Position numbers and translations under genes: made by a program
From: a bacterium
Lineage (GTDB): Bacteria > SZUA-79 > Acidulodesulfobacterales > Acidulodesulfobacteraceae
Reading direction: 5' to 3'
DNA length: 64,000 bases
Assembly: GCA_021795355.1 (NCBI GenBank)
Contig: JAJYPL010000002.1
Coordinates: 24,389-88,388 of the forward strand
Notes under the pieces: model-generated
What the model saw: the letters and a program-made list of their open reading frames with translations, nothing else
Databases searched by the model: none
What the model was told of the DNA's origin: nothing
Shown here: piece by piece, positions 28,140 to 37,380 of the stretch
Layout of the letters: each line of letters begins with the position of its first letter
Numbering within the stretch: the first letter of the stretch is position 1

Positions 28140-28982
28140 TTAAAAGGTTTTTTCAATTTCAAAACAGGCTTCGGTCTTACATATATTCATAATATCGTTT
28201 TCTATTTCTTTTTTAGCGGCGGCCGATTGCGATTTTACGGATTCATCTTTATAAATTAATATTTGCCGTAAATCTTCCAAATCTTTAATCTTTTTATTTA
28301 TTATTTCTAAATAATGTTTTTTCGATATATTACCGGCATTAATTTCGTTCATGTAATTTTCAAACTCTTCGTAAACGGGATTTCGTTTTACTATAAAAGA
28401 AAACTCTCCCGTTTTTATATAATTTTCCAATAAATATGACAGTCTTAGGGAATTAATCGCCTCTTTAATGTCGTAGCCGTATGAATCCTTATATTTTAAG
28501 GTATTAGAAGTGTACTGTTCTTTTTCTATGTTTATTTTTTTATTTTTTATTATTCCGGAAGCGGCATCGAAATTTTTTTTAAAATTAATTAAAATAAAAA
28601 TTTTTATTTTCTCCGTCAATTTTAATGCTTCCGAAAATCTTTCGGAATCTTTTATGCCGGATTTAAAAGTGCCGCAAATTAAGGGTTCGATGAATTTTAT
28701 ATTTCCGTTCATTGCATGGCGGAAGTATTCATGAAAAGGCGTTATGAAATAATCGTAATCTTTTTCTATAACGGAAAAACGCGTAAAATTATGCGTAAAA
28801 AAATTTTCGAAAACCGGATAATAGACTATAAAAAAATCGTAATCGCTTTTGTCCGTTTCAAGATTATAGTTTCTCGAACCATAAAAACAGACAAAAGCGA
28901 TATTTAATTTTAAGGCTTCTTTTTTTATAATATTCTTAAAAACGGGCGATTCCGCAAATGCGTCAAAACCGTCAAAACTCAT
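28140..28982 (-). CDS. COG3541-like nucleotidyltransferase
   Basis: Pol-beta-fold nucleotidyltransferase related to the RlaP/COG3541 group, whose cellular role is not settled. The catalytic GS-x10-DxD motif is complete: Gly35-Ser36 and Asp47/Asp49 in YGSRNYNLETDKSDYDF. FRHAMNGNIKFIEPLI and KEAINSLRLSYLLENYIKTGEFSF match the family's middle and helical parts. The 280 aa appear complete. It lies between the TPR gene (9 bp) and panD (18 bp), so it is probably co-transcribed, though no functional link to pantothenate is known. Confidence 0.75.
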   Translation of the reverse strand: MSFDGFDAFAESPVFKNIIKKEALKLNIAFVCFYGSRNYNLETDKSDYDFFIVYYPVFENFFTHNFTRFSVIEKDYDYFITPFHEYFRHAMNGNIKFIEPLICGTFKSGIKDSERFSEALKLTEKIKIFILINFKKNFDAASGIIKNKKINIEKEQYTSNTLKYKDSYGYDIKEAINSLRLSYLLENYIKTGEFSFIVKRNPVYEEFENYMNEINAGNISKKHYLEIINKKIKDLEDLRQILIYKDESVKSQSAAAKKEIENDIMNICKTEACFEIEKTF

Positions 28983-28991
28983 CTATTTTAT

Positions 28992-29348
28992 TTACCTTCT
29001 CGGGCTTGCAATATATTTTTTTAATTTAATTTTTGCCCATTTGATATTCGGATTGTATTTTAACGCTTTCTGAAGACTGACTATGCCGAGCGAAGGAAAA
29101 CCGAGCCTGTGTAATGCCACCCCCATATGCGCCCATGCGAGAGCAAAATGCGGTTTAATGAGAATTGCTTTTTGAAAATGCTGTATCGCATCAATATAGT
29201 ATTTACCTTTCATAGCTCCTAAGCCTTTATTATACTGAAACTTAGCGCTGTGGACGTTCACCGCCGTTTTTTTGGCCGCAAAAGAGTTTTTTGAAAATGC
29301 TATCAAAGACAGCATTAAAATTAAACAAATAACGATGCTTTTTTTCAT
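28992..29348 (-). CDS. Small exported TPR-repeat protein
   Basis: The protein has a classic signal peptide (KKSIVICLILMLSLIAFSKNSFA-A; cleavage near residue 25) and two TPR units at about 35-105, including AIQHFQKAILIKPHFALAWAHMGVALHRLG. It is probably a periplasmic scaffold; the partner is unknown. The frame opens at 29360 (ATG GAG GTA AAA ATG), but GGAGGT there is itself the ribosome-binding site, so the ATG at 29348 is the real start (118 aa). First gene of the run leading to panC. Confidence 0.8.
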   Translation of the reverse strand: MKKSIVICLILMLSLIAFSKNSFAAKKTAVNVHSAKFQYNKGLGAMKGKYYIDAIQHFQKAILIKPHFALAWAHMGVALHRLGFPSLGIVSLQKALKYNPNIKWAKIKLKKYIASPRR

Positions 29349-29436
29349 TTTTACCTCCATTTTTTTTGTTTTCCTATTTATTATGCACTATAAATAAGCG
29401 TAAGTCAATTCGACTATACGCGTTTTATGCGGCAAA

Positions 29437-30924
29437 TCAGGCTTGCGACCACTTCAAAGATTTTAAAACGGCTTCGCGCCATTTAGCGTATAAAGCATTT
29501 CTTAAATCGTCGTCTATTCGAGGGTTATATATTTTTTCGGTTTTTTTAAATCCGCGGAACATATCGTCCGTCCAAAAACCGGCACTGACGGCGCTTAAAC
29601 CCGCTATTCCGAAAGCGGTCATTTCCGTAAAAGCGGCTTTTTCAACGGTCATATTTAAAATATCGGACTGAAACTGCATTAAAAAATCGTTTTCGCTTGC
29701 CTTGCCGTCAACTCTTAATTTAAATTCAGACGAGTCGAATTTTATTTTTAAAATATTTTCAAATTCGGATGCTACGTCTTTTGTCTGATATGCCAAAGAT
29801 TCCAATGCCGCCCTTACTATATGACTTTTGCCGGACGCTCCCGTTAATCCTATTATAAGCCCTCTTGCATCCGGATCCCAGTATGGCGCGCCGAGTCCGG
29901 ATAAGGCCGGAATGAAATATACGCCTTCATTGGAAATAAGGCTTTTTGCCGCATCGGACGATTCATCCGCAGATTTTAAGATGTTAAGGTTATCTCTGAT
30001 AAACCTTATGACTTCGCCTCCCGTAAAAATACTGCCTTCTAAAGCATAATAAGCATCTTTGCCTAATTTCCATGCTACGGTAGCGACTAACTTATCGGAA
30101 GCGTAAATCCCGCTTCCCGTTTCCATCATTACAAAAAGTCCGGTTCCGTATGTATTTTTTATTATTCCTTTTTCAAAACCGGAATGCCCAAAAAGAGATG
30201 CCTGCTGATCGCCCAGAATTCCTATTACCGGTATAGATTTACCGGTAATTTTTTTTTGCGTAGAGCCGAAAGTATAATCGCTTGCAAAAACTAAAGGAAG
30301 CATACGCTCGTTTACTCCGAATATTTCAAGAAGTTCTTCGTCGTATTTTAACGTGTTTATGTTATACAAAAGCGTCCTTGAAGCATTAGAAGCGTCGGTT
30401 GCATGAACGGAGCCGCCTGTTAAATTCCACAAAACCCAGCTGTCCACCGTCCCGAAAGCCAGCTCTCCTTTTTCCTCAAGTTTTTTTGCTCCGCCGACGT
30501 TGTCGAGTATCCATTTAATCTTGGTAGCGGAGAAATAGGGGTCTAAAAATAAGCCGGTTTTTTCTTTTATCGCTTTGCGGTACTCCGACAAATTTTCGCA
30601 AATCGGCGCGGTTCTTCTGCACTGCCATACGATTGCGTTATAAACGGGTTTTCCCGTTTTTTTATTCCAAACAACCGAAGTTTCTCTCTGGTTTGTAATG
30701 CCTATGGAAGTTATATTATAAGAACCGCAAAATTCAAGGGTTTCGTTTAATACTTTAACCGCGGTATTTAATATGTCGTAGGGATTCTGTTCAACCCATG
30801 CCGGTTTTGGATGCAGCTGCGGAAATTCCTTATAAGCGGAATATATAATTTCTCCGTTTTTATCGAAAGCTATCGCCCTGTTGCCGGTCGTTCCCAAATC
30901 CAGCGCAATAACCGCTTTTTCCAA
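29437..30924 (-). CDS. glpK: Glycerol kinase
   Basis: FGGY-family kinase phosphorylating glycerol. ALDLGTTGNRAIAFD is the N-terminal phosphate loop; NQRETSVVWNKKTGKPVYNAIVWQCRRT is the classic GlpK signature; GTYGTGLFVMMETG and ALSGLGAPYWDPDARGLIIGLT follow. The 495 aa are full length. The start is TTG at 30924 with AAGGAG 7 nt upstream. No glpF or glpD is adjacent. It is the last gene after rsmA (14 bp). Another FGGY substrate is possible but the signature favours glycerol. Confidence 0.9.
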   Translation of the reverse strand: MEKAVIALDLGTTGNRAIAFDKNGEIIYSAYKEFPQLHPKPAWVEQNPYDILNTAVKVLNETLEFCGSYNITSIGITNQRETSVVWNKKTGKPVYNAIVWQCRRTAPICENLSEYRKAIKEKTGLFLDPYFSATKIKWILDNVGGAKKLEEKGELAFGTVDSWVLWNLTGGSVHATDASNASRTLLYNINTLKYDEELLEIFGVNERMLPLVFASDYTFGSTQKKITGKSIPVIGILGDQQASLFGHSGFEKGIIKNTYGTGLFVMMETGSGIYASDKLVATVAWKLGKDAYYALEGSIFTGGEVIRFIRDNLNILKSADESSDAAKSLISNEGVYFIPALSGLGAPYWDPDARGLIIGLTGASGKSHIVRAALESLAYQTKDVASEFENILKIKFDSSEFKLRVDGKASENDFLMQFQSDILNMTVEKAAFTEMTAFGIAGLSAVSAGFWTDDMFRGFKKTEKIYNPRIDDDLRNALYAKWREAVLKSLKWSQA

Positions 30925-30938
30925 AATAAAACTCCTTC

Positions 30939-31823
30939 TTATTTATTTTCAGCCTCTTTTAAATATAAGTCATAAGATTTTCCTGTTTTTACAAGCTCTT
31001 CCGTCGTTAATTCCTGCGGTCTTTTATTTAAATCTATATTTAAGCCGGAAAAAATTTTTTCTTTCACGTCCGGCGGAATCCCGAAAAATGAAGCATATAT
31101 CGAATTTTTTAATTTTTTTCTTCTAAGCTTAAATATCTGATGAACAAAATAGTTAAAAAATTGAGAGCTTGCCGCCCAGCTATAGTCTTCGTTCTCGAAA
31201 TATCGCGGAATCAGCCTTAAAACCGTCGAATCTACCTTTGGAACGGGATTAAAATTTGCCTTGCCGACTTCAAAAAGCCTTGTTATATCAAAATTTAATC
31301 CGGCAATAACGCTCAATGCCCCTCTTTGCGAATCGTTTTCCCGCGCATAAAGCCTTTCGGCAAATTCTTTCTGAAACATTAACGTCAAATCGCAAAAAAC
31401 GTCTTTATATTTTATGAATTTATCTATTATCGGACTTGAAATTTCATATGGAAGATTCGATATCACCCTTAATTTAGAATTAAGTGTTTTGCTTAAAGAA
31501 TTATAATCGAATTTTAATGCATCCTCATTGACTATTCTAAAAAAACGGCCGTCTTCATTGACTGCGCTGCCGTCTTTAATCTTATCGAAACCGGCAGACT
31601 TCCCTTTAATAAAATTATAATAAAAAGAATCTATTTCTATAACGGTAAAACTTTTAACCCTGCCGGCGATTAATTCCGTCAAAATACCCTCGCCGGGACC
31701 TATTTCGACGACGTCGTCGGACTCCGAAAAATTGCATGAATCGATAATATTCTTAGCAATTTCTTTATCGGTCAAAAAATTTTGTCCGAAAACCACCTTA
31801 TTTTTTTTTGGTTCTTTGCCCAT
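30939..31823 (-). CDS. rsmA: 16S rRNA dimethyladenosine transferase RsmA (KsgA)
   Basis: Dimethylates two adjacent adenosines near the 3' end of 16S rRNA late in 30S assembly. FGQNFLTDKEIAKNI, the SAM site VVEIGPGEGILTEL and the catalytic NLPYEISSPI are diagnostic. The 294 aa are normal, including the C-terminal helical domain. It starts 9 bp after tsaD; a GGGAG lies about 15 nt before the ATG within the end of tsaD, so translation is probably coupled. Confidence 0.97.
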   Translation of the reverse strand: MGKEPKKNKVVFGQNFLTDKEIAKNIIDSCNFSESDDVVEIGPGEGILTELIAGRVKSFTVIEIDSFYYNFIKGKSAGFDKIKDGSAVNEDGRFFRIVNEDALKFDYNSLSKTLNSKLRVISNLPYEISSPIIDKFIKYKDVFCDLTLMFQKEFAERLYARENDSQRGALSVIAGLNFDITRLFEVGKANFNPVPKVDSTVLRLIPRYFENEDYSWAASSQFFNYFVHQIFKLRRKKLKNSIYASFFGIPPDVKEKIFSGLNIDLNKRPQELTTEELVKTGKSYDLYLKEAENK

Positions 31824-31832
31824 AACCGCAGT

Positions 31833-32882
31833 TCACAACTCCCAGGACGGATCCGCATTAATATCTAAAAATTCGCTTCGCCGAACAGAGGGGTCTATCG
31901 CATTTTTAAAAAATCCGGCATAGCCTATCATGGCCGCATTATCCGTCGTATATTTAACAGAGGGGAAAAATATTTTCAAACCGGATTCCTCTCCTCTTTC
32001 TTTAAACATGCTTCTTATTCTGGAATTTGCAGAAACTCCGCCGGAAACTGCGACATTTTTAACTCTAAAAGCCTCGCATGCCGCAGAAGTTTTTTTAAAA
32101 AGAATTTCGGAAACCGATTCCCTTAGCGAAGCTAAAATATCGTACACGACATTTTTTTTTATATTTTTTGGGCCGCCGTTCTCGTCTATCGTATTTATTA
32201 CCGCAGTTTTAAGCCCGCTGAAACTCATATTAAGGTCGTTGCTGCGTATCATAGGCAGAGGGAATTTAAATGCCCGTTTATCGCCTTTTTCCGCAAGTTC
32301 GTCTACCGTCTTGCCGCCGGGGTATCCAAATCCAAGATAGTTGGAAACCTTGTCGAAAAGTTCGCCGCATGCATCATCCCTTGTTTTGCCTATAAGTTTT
32401 ATATCGCTATGAGAATTAACCAAATAAAGATGCGTATGCCCTCCGGAAATAACGAGAGCCGCAAAAGGAAATATTTCTTTATTTTCTTTAATATCTAAAA
32501 AAGGGCTGAAAATATGTCCCTCTATGTGGTTGACAGGCACTATAGGTATATTTAAAGCATAAGATATAGTTTTTGCGCACATAAGACCTATCAGAAGAGA
32601 GCCTACGAGTCCCGGTCCGGCGGTAGCCGACACGAGGCCGACGTCCTCCATAGATATTTCAGCTTCCGACAGAGCGATTCTAAAAGCAGGAAGAAAAGCT
32701 TTTATATGGTTTCTGGACGCAAGCTCCGGAACTACGCCGCCGTATATTCCGTGAACGTAATCCTGAGAATAGATAATATTCGATAAAATTTTTATTTTTA
32801 CGCTATCATTTTCGGAATTTTCCTTTAAAAGAACGGCGCAGGAAAAATCGTCGCAGCTTGATTCAAATGCTAAATTAATCAT
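31833..32882 (-). CDS. tsaD: tRNA N6-threonylcarbamoyladenosine transferase TsaD
   Basis: Transfers threonylcarbamoyl to A37 of ANN-decoding tRNAs together with TsaB/TsaE. Metal-binding His119 and His123 lie in HIEGH; FESSCDDFSCAVL, SATAGPGLVGSLLIGL, VISGGHTHLYLV and SGGVSANSRIR are family motifs. The 349 aa are complete. It is 9 bp after cpoB and 9 bp before rsmA in the tol-tsaD-rsmA-glpK run. Confidence 0.97.
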   Translation of the reverse strand: MINLAFESSCDDFSCAVLLKENSENDSVKIKILSNIIYSQDYVHGIYGGVVPELASRNHIKAFLPAFRIALSEAEISMEDVGLVSATAGPGLVGSLLIGLMCAKTISYALNIPIVPVNHIEGHIFSPFLDIKENKEIFPFAALVISGGHTHLYLVNSHSDIKLIGKTRDDACGELFDKVSNYLGFGYPGGKTVDELAEKGDKRAFKFPLPMIRSNDLNMSFSGLKTAVINTIDENGGPKNIKKNVVYDILASLRESVSEILFKKTSAACEAFRVKNVAVSGGVSANSRIRSMFKERGEESGLKIFFPSVKYTTDNAAMIGYAGFFKNAIDPSVRRSEFLDINADPSWEL

Positions 32883-32891
32883 CCGGCATTT

Positions 32892-33746
32892 TTATTTTGA
32901 AAGTCCGTTTATAGCCTTTTGCGATAGTTCTGCCGCTTTAGTGCCCGGATATTTTGCCATTACCTGCCTGAAAAGAATAGAAGCATCCGACGGATCGGAA
33001 ACTTTCATGAAACCCATGCCCTGCAAATATATAGACATCGGCACCTCGGGACTTTTAGGATATAATTGGGAAAATTTATGAAATTCAAGTATGGAAACAG
33101 GATATTTTTTTAGTTTAAAATTGGCATAAGCCTTATAGAACATAGCATCGGCTGAATATTTAGACTGAGGATATTTATTTAAAAAGCTGCGCAAAGAAGT
33201 TAAGGCGGAATTGTATTTCTTTTTTTTGAACTGCAGCATAGCTTCATTAAAGCCGTATTCCATAGAACTTTCTTTTTTGACTAACGACGATCTTACGCTT
33301 TGTTTTTTAACCGAGCTTGCGGAAGAGGCCGCCGCGCCGGTTTTTGCTAGTTTTAATAATTTAATAAGCTGCTTATTTACCATTAAACGATATTCCCTGA
33401 ATTGCTTATTTAAAACGTTCAGTTTATGGTGTTCTACTTCGTATTTACCGTAAATATTCCTAATCTTAGCGTTTAGCGAAGAAATAGCCACTCCGTTATT
33501 TGCCGTGTTCAACTGCATTTGTCCGAGTTTCTTTTCCGTGTATTGTTGATTTTGAGATAATTCGGCCGTTTTTTTGTTCAGTTTTCTAACCTGAACTTTT
33601 AAACGGTGAAAGGAAGCGGGTTCCATAGGAGCGCATCCGGCAAAAGCCGACATTACGAAAATCAATGAGAGAGAAATAAGAATAAAAACTTTCAATTTAC
33701 TTTTATTTTTTAAATATACCGTATTTTTATCTTCATGTTTATTCAT
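32892..33746 (-). CDS. cpoB: Tol-Pal system protein CpoB (YbgF)
   Basis: Periplasmic coordinator of peptidoglycan synthesis and outer-membrane constriction in the Tol-Pal system. The N-terminus is a lipoprotein signal with lipobox SAFAGC (Cys near residue 38), unlike E. coli CpoB, which is soluble. A coiled coil spans about 45-125, a Ser/Ala/Lys linker follows, and three TPR-like units from about 163 (EAMLQFKKKKYNSALTSLRSFLNKYPQSKYSADAMFYKA). GGGAG lies about 7-8 nt before the ATG. It is 46 bp after tolB; pal, usually between the two, is absent. Confidence 0.88.
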   Translation of the reverse strand: MNKHEDKNTVYLKNKSKLKVFILISLSLIFVMSAFAGCAPMEPASFHRLKVQVRKLNKKTAELSQNQQYTEKKLGQMQLNTANNGVAISSLNAKIRNIYGKYEVEHHKLNVLNKQFREYRLMVNKQLIKLLKLAKTGAAASSASSVKKQSVRSSLVKKESSMEYGFNEAMLQFKKKKYNSALTSLRSFLNKYPQSKYSADAMFYKAYANFKLKKYPVSILEFHKFSQLYPKSPEVPMSIYLQGMGFMKVSDPSDASILFRQVMAKYPGTKAAELSQKAINGLSK

Positions 33747-33792
33747 AATTTTTCTCCCGTTTATTTAATTTAATCACAAAAAAGATTTTTTT

Positions 33793-35136
33793 TCAATAAG
33801 ACGATTTCATAGTCCACTGCGCATCGTAATAATTGTTCATTTCAGGAAACAGCTTAGGCGTCAGTCTCATCATTCCGCTTTCATTTACGTCTATCATATA
33901 AAGTTCCTGCCTTCCGGCAATTTCGGTATCAAAGGTAATAATCCTGGAATCTCTTGTCCATGCGGCATGCTGTGCGCTGTAAGGGGTATTAGTAACCTGT
34001 CTTTCGTCGGAACCGTCGGCATTCATAATGCATATTTCAAGAGCGCCGTTAACAAAAGTGGAAAAGGCTATTTTTTTTCCGTTAGGCGACCATGCAGGGC
34101 TTGTATTGTAGCTTCCCTCGTCGTAGGTCAATCTTCGGACGCCGCTGCCGTTTGCGTTCATTACGTAAATTTGCGGACTTCCTCCCCTGTCCGATACAAA
34201 GGCAATTCTATGTCCGTGCGGAGAAAACGACGGCGAAGTATTGATGCCGTCGGTATAAGTCAACTGTTTTAAACCGCCGCCGTTAACGTTAACCGTATAT
34301 ATTTCGGTATTAATATGGTCGGCGGTTAAAGAAACCGCTAATTTATTTCCGTCGGGCGACCATGCTACGTAGTCGGCGGGGCCTGGAAGATTAAGTTTCA
34401 CGGTTACTCCGGTTTTTAAGTTTTTTATAAAAACTGCGGGGTCCCCGTCCTTAAAAGAAACGTAAGCAACTTTGCTGCCGTGCGGAGAAGGATACGGAAA
34501 GATATTTATGGAGTCGTTATTTGTAACTCTTTTAACTCTGTGTCCTCCAAAATCCATAACGAAAATATTTTTAGAGCCGCCGTGTTCTCCTACGAAAAAC
34601 ACCCTCGTCGTAAATGGTCCTTTAATTCCGGTTAAAAATTTAAGCACGTCGTCGGCAAATTTGTTTGCCAGAAATCTGTACTGGCCGTCCATTCCTTCGA
34701 GCTTTTCCGAAAAAAGCAGTTTTTTGGTAAATATGCTTATAAGATTGATTTTCATCTTGATAATGCCGTTTGACGTCGCATACTCTCCGGTAATAAGATA
34801 CTGGGCATTAAGAACGCCCCAGTTCGAATAGTCTATACGTTCGGGGTTTATAGGAGCATACTGCGGATTTTCGAGATATGAAAGCGGGTTTACTATATGA
34901 AAATACCCTATTACCGAAAGATCGTGCCTTATAACCCTTGCGGCGTTTTTTTCTATTTTTTTATGCTGTCCATATGCGGAAATATTTTTGAAATCCGGAA
35001 CTGCGACCCTTATCTTTTCTATTCTTGCGGCGTTGATGTTTATATAAACTTTTGCATACGAACTAACGGGAAATAACGTAAAAGCGCCCAGAAAAAATAA
35101 AACGACCAAGGGTAAATAAATTATTGTTTTTTTCAT
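33793..35136 (-). CDS. tolB: Tol-Pal system beta-propeller protein TolB
   Basis: Periplasmic protein linking the inner-membrane TolQRA motor to Pal. A signal peptide (LPLVVLFFLGAFTLFPVSSYA) is followed by the N-terminal domain (KIRVAVPDFKNIS...) and a six-bladed propeller with WSPDGNKLAVS, FSPHGHRIAFVSDRGGSPQIYVMNA and WSPNGKKIAFS blade repeats. The 447 aa match the family. AAGGA lies 6 nt before the ATG. It is 105 bp after the TolA/TonB-like gene. Confidence 0.95.
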   Translation of the reverse strand: MKKTIIYLPLVVLFFLGAFTLFPVSSYAKVYININAARIEKIRVAVPDFKNISAYGQHKKIEKNAARVIRHDLSVIGYFHIVNPLSYLENPQYAPINPERIDYSNWGVLNAQYLITGEYATSNGIIKMKINLISIFTKKLLFSEKLEGMDGQYRFLANKFADDVLKFLTGIKGPFTTRVFFVGEHGGSKNIFVMDFGGHRVKRVTNNDSINIFPYPSPHGSKVAYVSFKDGDPAVFIKNLKTGVTVKLNLPGPADYVAWSPDGNKLAVSLTADHINTEIYTVNVNGGGLKQLTYTDGINTSPSFSPHGHRIAFVSDRGGSPQIYVMNANGSGVRRLTYDEGSYNTSPAWSPNGKKIAFSTFVNGALEICIMNADGSDERQVTNTPYSAQHAAWTRDSRIITFDTEIAGRQELYMIDVNESGMMRLTPKLFPEMNNYYDAQWTMKSSY

Positions 35137-35241
35137 TCAGCTATCCTTTAATAAGTTAATAAGTCAAATTTAATAAAATTACACAAAATTAAAATATACA
35201 GAAATATCGTATAAATATCAAGCACTAATCGCCGCAGCTAA

Positions 35242-36018
35242 TTATCTGTCTTTTAATATCTGCCTTGGGTTAAAAATCATAAGGACTCCTTCGCCGTCGT
35301 TTTCGCCGTTTTCGAAACTCATAAAACCCGAAGGCGGCGGCGGAAGCGGACTGGACAGTTTTACCGCCGCTACGGACTGCGAATCGTAATAACCGTTACC
35401 GGAAGATTTAACTAATCTTACGTCATAAATTCTGCCGGATTTGGAAATCTGAAAAGCCACTATGGATTTATAATTCAGGTAATGATTAAGCGATATGCCG
35501 AAATTAGGAATTATAGCGGAAATAATTTTATTTACGTAGCCCTGAAATCTGTGGACGTTCCCCTTTATGAGCGACTGATTAAGTTTTCCGTATGCATTAT
35601 TAAGGCTTACCCTGTTTTGCAGATTAGCGTAAACGCTGGACGACAAAGCCGGAACATAAGGATGGGGCGGCGTATATCTTCTTGCCGGCGTCTTTTGCCG
35701 CACGGTTTTTTTAGGATAAACCATAGAAGAAGGCGTCTTAACAAGCGGAATCGAAACCGGCTTAGCCGTTTTTGCCGGAGAATGTCTGCTCGGAGCATGT
35801 TCGGCTAATTTTGGCTTCGGCGGATAAAGTATGGATTTTACCGAAGCAAGAGGCCCCGGAACCCTGCTTACTACGCTTACGACGACTTTTGAACCTATAG
35901 ATTGAATCTGCGGCCTATATTTTATAGAAAGATATAATATCAGACCTATCAGTAATATATGAAAAATTGCCGAATAAAAAAAATATAAGCCTATACCTTT
36001 ATTATTTTCATTAAACAT
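35242..36018 (-). CDS. TolA/TonB-like energy-transducing protein
   Basis: Inner-membrane anchored, periplasm-spanning protein coupling the TolQR motor to the envelope. One N-terminal membrane helix (about 10-30, FFYSAIFHILLIGLILYLSI), a Pro/Lys-rich stalk (about 65-120) and a C-terminal TonB-C domain with IVAFQISKSGRIYDVRLVKSSGNGYYD and SPLPPPPSGF. The position between tolR and tolB argues for a TolA role; the domain itself is TonB type. The 258 aa are short for TolA. It starts 8 bp after tolR. Confidence 0.85.
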   Translation of the reverse strand: MFNENNKGIGLYFFYSAIFHILLIGLILYLSIKYRPQIQSIGSKVVVSVVSRVPGPLASVKSILYPPKPKLAEHAPSRHSPAKTAKPVSIPLVKTPSSMVYPKKTVRQKTPARRYTPPHPYVPALSSSVYANLQNRVSLNNAYGKLNQSLIKGNVHRFQGYVNKIISAIIPNFGISLNHYLNYKSIVAFQISKSGRIYDVRLVKSSGNGYYDSQSVAAVKLSSPLPPPPSGFMSFENGENDGEGVLMIFNPRQILKDR

Positions 36019-36026
36019 AATACTTC

Positions 36027-36482
36027 TTATCTGCCTGCCGCGCCCGTCAATTTGGGGTTTGCGGTTACCATTCCGATTTTAGTAATTCCCGCTTCTTTTA
36101 TAGCCGCCATAACTTTTATAACGTATCCGTAAGGCAGTGAAGAACTTGCCTTAAGAAATATCTGCTTATCCGTCCTGTGCCTGTAAATAGCCGAAAGTTT
36201 CTGCGTTAAAACGGGCAGTTCGACCCTGAATTTATTAATATAAACGGCCCTGTTAGAAGTCACAGCAACTACTATCGTTTTTTCCGGAGCCTTTAATGCA
36301 TGCGCGGCGGCGGTCGGCAGATGAACTCTTATGCCGTGCACCAATATAGGAGCCGTAACCATGAAAATAACCAGCAATACAAGCATTACATCCACGAAAG
36401 GAGTTATGTTTATTTCCGACATAAGCCTGTAATTAGACATTCCGCTTTTTTTATCGTCTTTATCGTCAAAAGGAGTAAACAT
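36027..36482 (-). CDS. tolR: TolR/ExbD family biopolymer transport protein
   Basis: Part of the proton-driven TolQ-TolR stator. The single membrane helix contains the proton-carrying Asp in INITPFVDVMLVLLVIFMV (near residue 31), followed by a periplasmic domain (VVAVTSNRAVYINKF, YGYVIKVMAAIKEAGITKIGMVT). The 151 aa are typical. It is 13 bp after tolQ and 8 bp before the TolA/TonB-like gene, so stoichiometric expression is likely. ExbD assignment is excluded only by context. Confidence 0.92.
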   Translation of the reverse strand: MFTPFDDKDDKKSGMSNYRLMSEINITPFVDVMLVLLVIFMVTAPILVHGIRVHLPTAAAHALKAPEKTIVVAVTSNRAVYINKFRVELPVLTQKLSAIYRHRTDKQIFLKASSSLPYGYVIKVMAAIKEAGITKIGMVTANPKLTGAAGR

Positions 36483-36495
36483 AAATTAGAGTTTC

Positions 36496-37233
36496 CTATA
36501 AAATCTGCCTTTCGATAATTGTCATAAATTCATAAGCAAAATCTACCATTTCGTTGACTATGACTCTTACTTTATTGGAATAATAATTATAAGCTATAAC
36601 CGCAGGTATAGCGGCAAAAAGTCCGGCGGCGGTAGCTATTAGAGAGTCGGCTATTCCCGGCGCTACTACCGCAAGCCCGGCTGTTCCTGCCCTCTGAATG
36701 CTTTCAAACGAGGTCATTATGCCCCATACCGTTCCGAAAAGTCCGATAAAAGGCGCAGTAGAGCCGACAGTAGCAAGAAAAGGCAGGGAAACTTCAAGTT
36801 TTGCTATAGATGAAAGCTGAGATTTTTTTAATGCCCTTTCCACATAGGCTAAATTTTCTTCATTTCTTTCCTTGTCGCTTTTCTGCTGGTCGTCTGCCGT
36901 TTTTTTCTTAATATTCAGCAGTTCTTTATAAGTTATATTAAACATAAAGGCTATGGGACTGTAATCCAAATTTCTTGCGGCGGTATAAACATAATCGAGC
37001 CTTTTAGATTCCCAGAAAAGATCGAGAAATTCTTTGTCCTCTTTTCTTGCTTTTCCAAGATAACGAAGCTTGTAAAATATAATGGCCCATGATATTAACG
37101 AAAAAACAAAAAGTAACAGCAAAACTAATTTTACTACGATATTCGTCGTAAGAATATGGGACAATATATTCATAGTACCCGCACTTCCGGCCGCGATACC
37201 TCCGACGGTTCCCCCTGCAATTTTATCCAGCAT
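36496..37233 (-). CDS. tolQ: TolQ/ExbB family proton channel protein
   Basis: Pentameric inner-membrane channel of the Tol motor. Three membrane helices at about 30-52, 145-170 and 190-215; the second and third hold PFLATVGSTAPFIGLFGTVWGIM and GIADSLIATAAGLFAAIPAVIAYNYY, the conserved core. The 245 aa are typical. First gene of the tol operon; on the minus strand a TATAAT at 37330-37325 could be its -10, with only a weak -35. It is divergent from nrdJ. Confidence 0.94.
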   Translation of the reverse strand: MLDKIAGGTVGGIAAGSAGTMNILSHILTTNIVVKLVLLLLFVFSLISWAIIFYKLRYLGKARKEDKEFLDLFWESKRLDYVYTAARNLDYSPIAFMFNITYKELLNIKKKTADDQQKSDKERNEENLAYVERALKKSQLSSIAKLEVSLPFLATVGSTAPFIGLFGTVWGIMTSFESIQRAGTAGLAVVAPGIADSLIATAAGLFAAIPAVIAYNYYSNKVRVIVNEMVDFAYEFMTIIERQIL

Positions 37234-37353
37234 TATAAGCCTAAGCTCCTCCGATTTTATTTTTTCAGCTTTTCCCGGTTTATCAAAATTTTAGTTTATT
37301 TATATGAATTTTATATGTTTTTAGATTATAAATCTTTTTTTTAAAAAAATCTA

Positions 37354-37380
37354 TTGACAAAAAAATAATTACAATATATT
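37354..37380 (+). promoter_or_regulatory. nrdJ promoter
   Basis: A consensus TTGACA (37354-37359) is followed after 15 bp by TATATT (37375-37380). The spacer is a little short; the next alternative, a hexamer two bases on, has 17-bp spacing but poorer match. NrdR box 1 covers the -10, as expected for repression. Confidence 0.6.
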
